From the NCBI GenBank assembly GCA_965243145.1, contig CBDEUB010000002.1:1488001-1552000 (forward strand): a DNA stretch of 64,000 nucleotides, given 5' to 3'. This stretch comes from CBDBLK01 sp965243145. Lineage in GTDB: Bacteria > Bdellovibrionota > Bacteriovoracia > Bacteriovoracales > Bacteriovoracaceae. This document shows, piece after piece, positions 62,598 to 64,000 of the stretch. A program made the translations under genes and the position numbers. The notes below the pieces were generated by a model. It had not been told where the DNA came from, searched no databases, and saw only the letters and a list, made by a program, of their open reading frames with translations. The first letter of the stretch is position 1. The number at the start of each line of letters is the position of its first letter.

Positions 62598-64000
62598 TTT
62601 GTCAAAGTCCTCGAACCACCGGCCGCAGCAAAATCGAGGGAGCGACGGCCTGTGGCCCCCGTTCCCTTTTCGGCCCAGTCCTCACCCACCAGGTAGTGAA
62701 TTTTGACCTTGTTCTCTCCGACCTCAATTTTGCCAATCAGCCGCTTAAAAATGCGACTCTTTTGCTCAGGGTTGACGGCATCCTCAAAATGGCCCCGTAT
62801 GGCCTTTAAAAAGGCCGTGTAGCTTTCCAAACTGCTGGGCATCTGGGTTGCCCTCTCCCCCTCAAGTCTCGCAAGTACCTCTTCCGCCTTCCTTTTGGAC
62901 TCTTGGAGACGCTCTAGCTGTTTATAGATGGGGGCGGCCGAAACTTTGGCGGGAAGTTCGGCAAGTCTCTCGGTCAGTGCCATTTCATGGCCTTCGTAAC
63001 CCACAATTTTGCGCTTCAAATTGGACATCTCCCTTCCGGTAGAGTCCGCCCTGTGGGCCTCCTGTGCCTTCGCAATCAGTTCCCTGGCCATGTGGGGACT
63101 GGTAAGAAGTTTTTTCACTTCTTGAGTGACGAGTTCCTCCAGTATTTCCGCCTTCACTCGGTGGGGTTCACACCTGAGAACCTCCTTGGCCATAACCGAA
63201 CCTCGGCGAGAGGCCCAACCATGTTCATAATAGCCATACTTTTTAGCACGCCCGTGGGCGGACTTTCCCGACATGGCATCACGGCACTTCAAACAGCAGA
63301 CCAATCCCGACAAAGTGTAGGGCCATCGCTGGGGAGTGAAGGGTTTTATTCTGCGGTAATTCCCGTCCAAAATTTCCTGTACGCGATCGAACTTCTCGGG
63401 GGGAATAATCGCCTTCCAAGTCGCTTTGGCCTCCTTTTCCTTTCCGTTGTCCCTGTAAGTTTTTACGCCCTTGTAGGTTTTACGGCGCAAAAGCTGGTGG
63501 AGATTGTCGATGCCAAAATTCCCCGTCCGTTGCTTGTCTCCGCCCCCTGTGCGACTTCGGGGCATTTCCACGCCGTTTTGGTTGAGAAGCCTGGCGGCCG
63601 CGCAAAGAGTCCCCTCCTTTAAGAAGGTATCAAATGCCTTTTTGACGATTTTGGCATTTTCGGCATCCACTTCCAAGTAACCCGGTTTGTCCTTGATGAG
63701 TTTGTAACCCAAGGGCACAGGGCCGCCGTTGTAAAGACCCCTTTTTGACCTCACCAAATTGTTGGCCATAAGCCTCTCACGGGTTTGCTCCCTTTCAAAC
63801 TGGGCAATGTTGATAATGGTTCGCAAAACCATTTCCCCCGCCGCATTTGAAGTGTCGATATTTTCCCGCAAACTCAAAACCCCACACTGGTGCGCTTTGA
63901 GAAAGTCCCAGAGTTGCAAGAAATCGCGCATATTGCGAGAGATTCGGGAAAGTTCGGATGTGAGGATGAGGTTGACCTTGCCCCTCTCCACATCGCCCAT
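62576..64000 (-). CDS. large serine recombinase (N terminus cut by window edge)
   Basis: 474 residues are visible; the start and catalytic Ser lie beyond 64000. The end of the resolvase domain is present (LTSELSRISRNMRDFLQLWDF, LRENIDTSNAAGEMVL, QFEREQTRERLMANN), followed by the Recombinase domain (PLGYKLIKDKPGYLEVD, GTLCAAARLLNQNGV, LLRRKTYKGVKTYRDNG), a zinc ribbon (CCLKC ... VLRC) and a long coiled coil (about 300-400). Such enzymes integrate phages and mobile islands. The last 14 residues (GGSRTLTNGRSDWI) overlap tRNA-Pro in reverse, which implies that the element's attachment site is the tRNA 3' end. The rest of the element should lie to the right. Confidence 0.92.
   Translation of the reverse strand: MGDVERGKVNLILTSELSRISRNMRDFLQLWDFLKAHQCGVLSLRENIDTSNAAGEMVLRTIINIAQFEREQTRERLMANNLVRSKRGLYNGGPVPLGYKLIKDKPGYLEVDAENAKIVKKAFDTFLKEGTLCAAARLLNQNGVEMPRSRTGGGDKQRTGNFGIDNLHQLLRRKTYKGVKTYRDNGKEKEAKATWKAIIPPEKFDRVQEILDGNYRRIKPFTPQRWPYTLSGLVCCLKCRDAMSGKSAHGRAKKYGYYEHGWASRRGSVMAKEVLRCEPHRVKAEILEELVTQEVKKLLTSPHMARELIAKAQEAHRADSTGREMSNLKRKIVGYEGHEMALTERLAELPAKVSAAPIYKQLERLQESKRKAEEVLARLEGERATQMPSSLESYTAFLKAIRGHFEDAVNPEQKSRIFKRLIGKIEVGENKVKIHYLVGEDWAEKGTGATGRRSLDFAAAGGSRTLTNGRSDWI

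Noticed and set aside
1..64000. CRISPR arrays, rRNA genes, riboswitches and toxin-antitoxin pairs
   Set aside because: No regularly spaced repeats, rRNA cores, recognisable riboswitch cores or paired small toxin/antitoxin frames were seen on either strand.

Overview
The window is a dense bacterial chromosome segment with no gene-free stretch over about 300 bases. The organism is Gram-negative: it carries a complete type II secretion (T2SS) operon, an LptF-type permease, lipoprotein signals, beta-barrel and TonB-like proteins, and PilF/PilW. A T2SS operon ending in a GspN-like gene, monomeric isocitrate dehydrogenase, a PilM-like GspL, many two-component proteins and lineage-specific secreted proteins suggest the Bdellovibrionota or another former deltaproteobacterial line. 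That placement is inference. Base composition is moderate, GTG and TTG starts are common, and the tetranucleotide GGCC is strikingly over-used on both strands.

Layout. 1-7200: a truncated TonB-like gene, exonuclease III, then a minus-strand operon of a divergent MetRS-like synthetase, isocitrate dehydrogenase, an outer-membrane-like protein, an HMA metal-binding protein and a MerT-like membrane protein, followed by an RRM protein. 7400-19100: a BamE-like lipoprotein, accA, gmk and rel, then (minus) maeB, ridA and a DUF218 gene, a Na+/solute symporter, and a second, canonical MetRS. 19150-28650: a signalling island of three response regulators, a hybrid kinase with Hpt domain and a FixL-like PAS kinase, with an FG-GAP lipoprotein and an acyl-CoA dehydrogenase in the same operon as the PAS kinase. 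28800-42830: gspC-D-E-F-G-H-I-J-K-L-M-N, the whole T2SS except the prepilin peptidase. 43000-51000: uppP, then a plus-strand group of exported proteins: a 1051-residue coiled-coil protein, a lipoprotein metallopeptidase with an HEVGH motif, a membrane-anchored FTP/PepSY-like protein and two small paralogous cysteine-pair proteins. 51000-62450: pepA, lptF, rodZ/pilF, a Ktr-type potassium transporter with a HAMP-PAS protein, lepA and a gene of unknown function. 62520-64000: tRNA-Pro, and a serine recombinase whose 3' end runs into the tRNA, marking the edge of an integrated element that continues past the right border.

Three things stand out as possibly undescribed. First, a MetRS paralogue whose methionine-pocket residues are replaced, next to a normal MetRS elsewhere in the window. 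Second, a secreted protease locus with a detached propeptide-like gene and novel exported partners, just downstream of the T2SS. Third, intergenic repeats (a ~197-bp family with terminal inverted repeats and a separate 176-bp near-palindrome) that sit between convergent genes.
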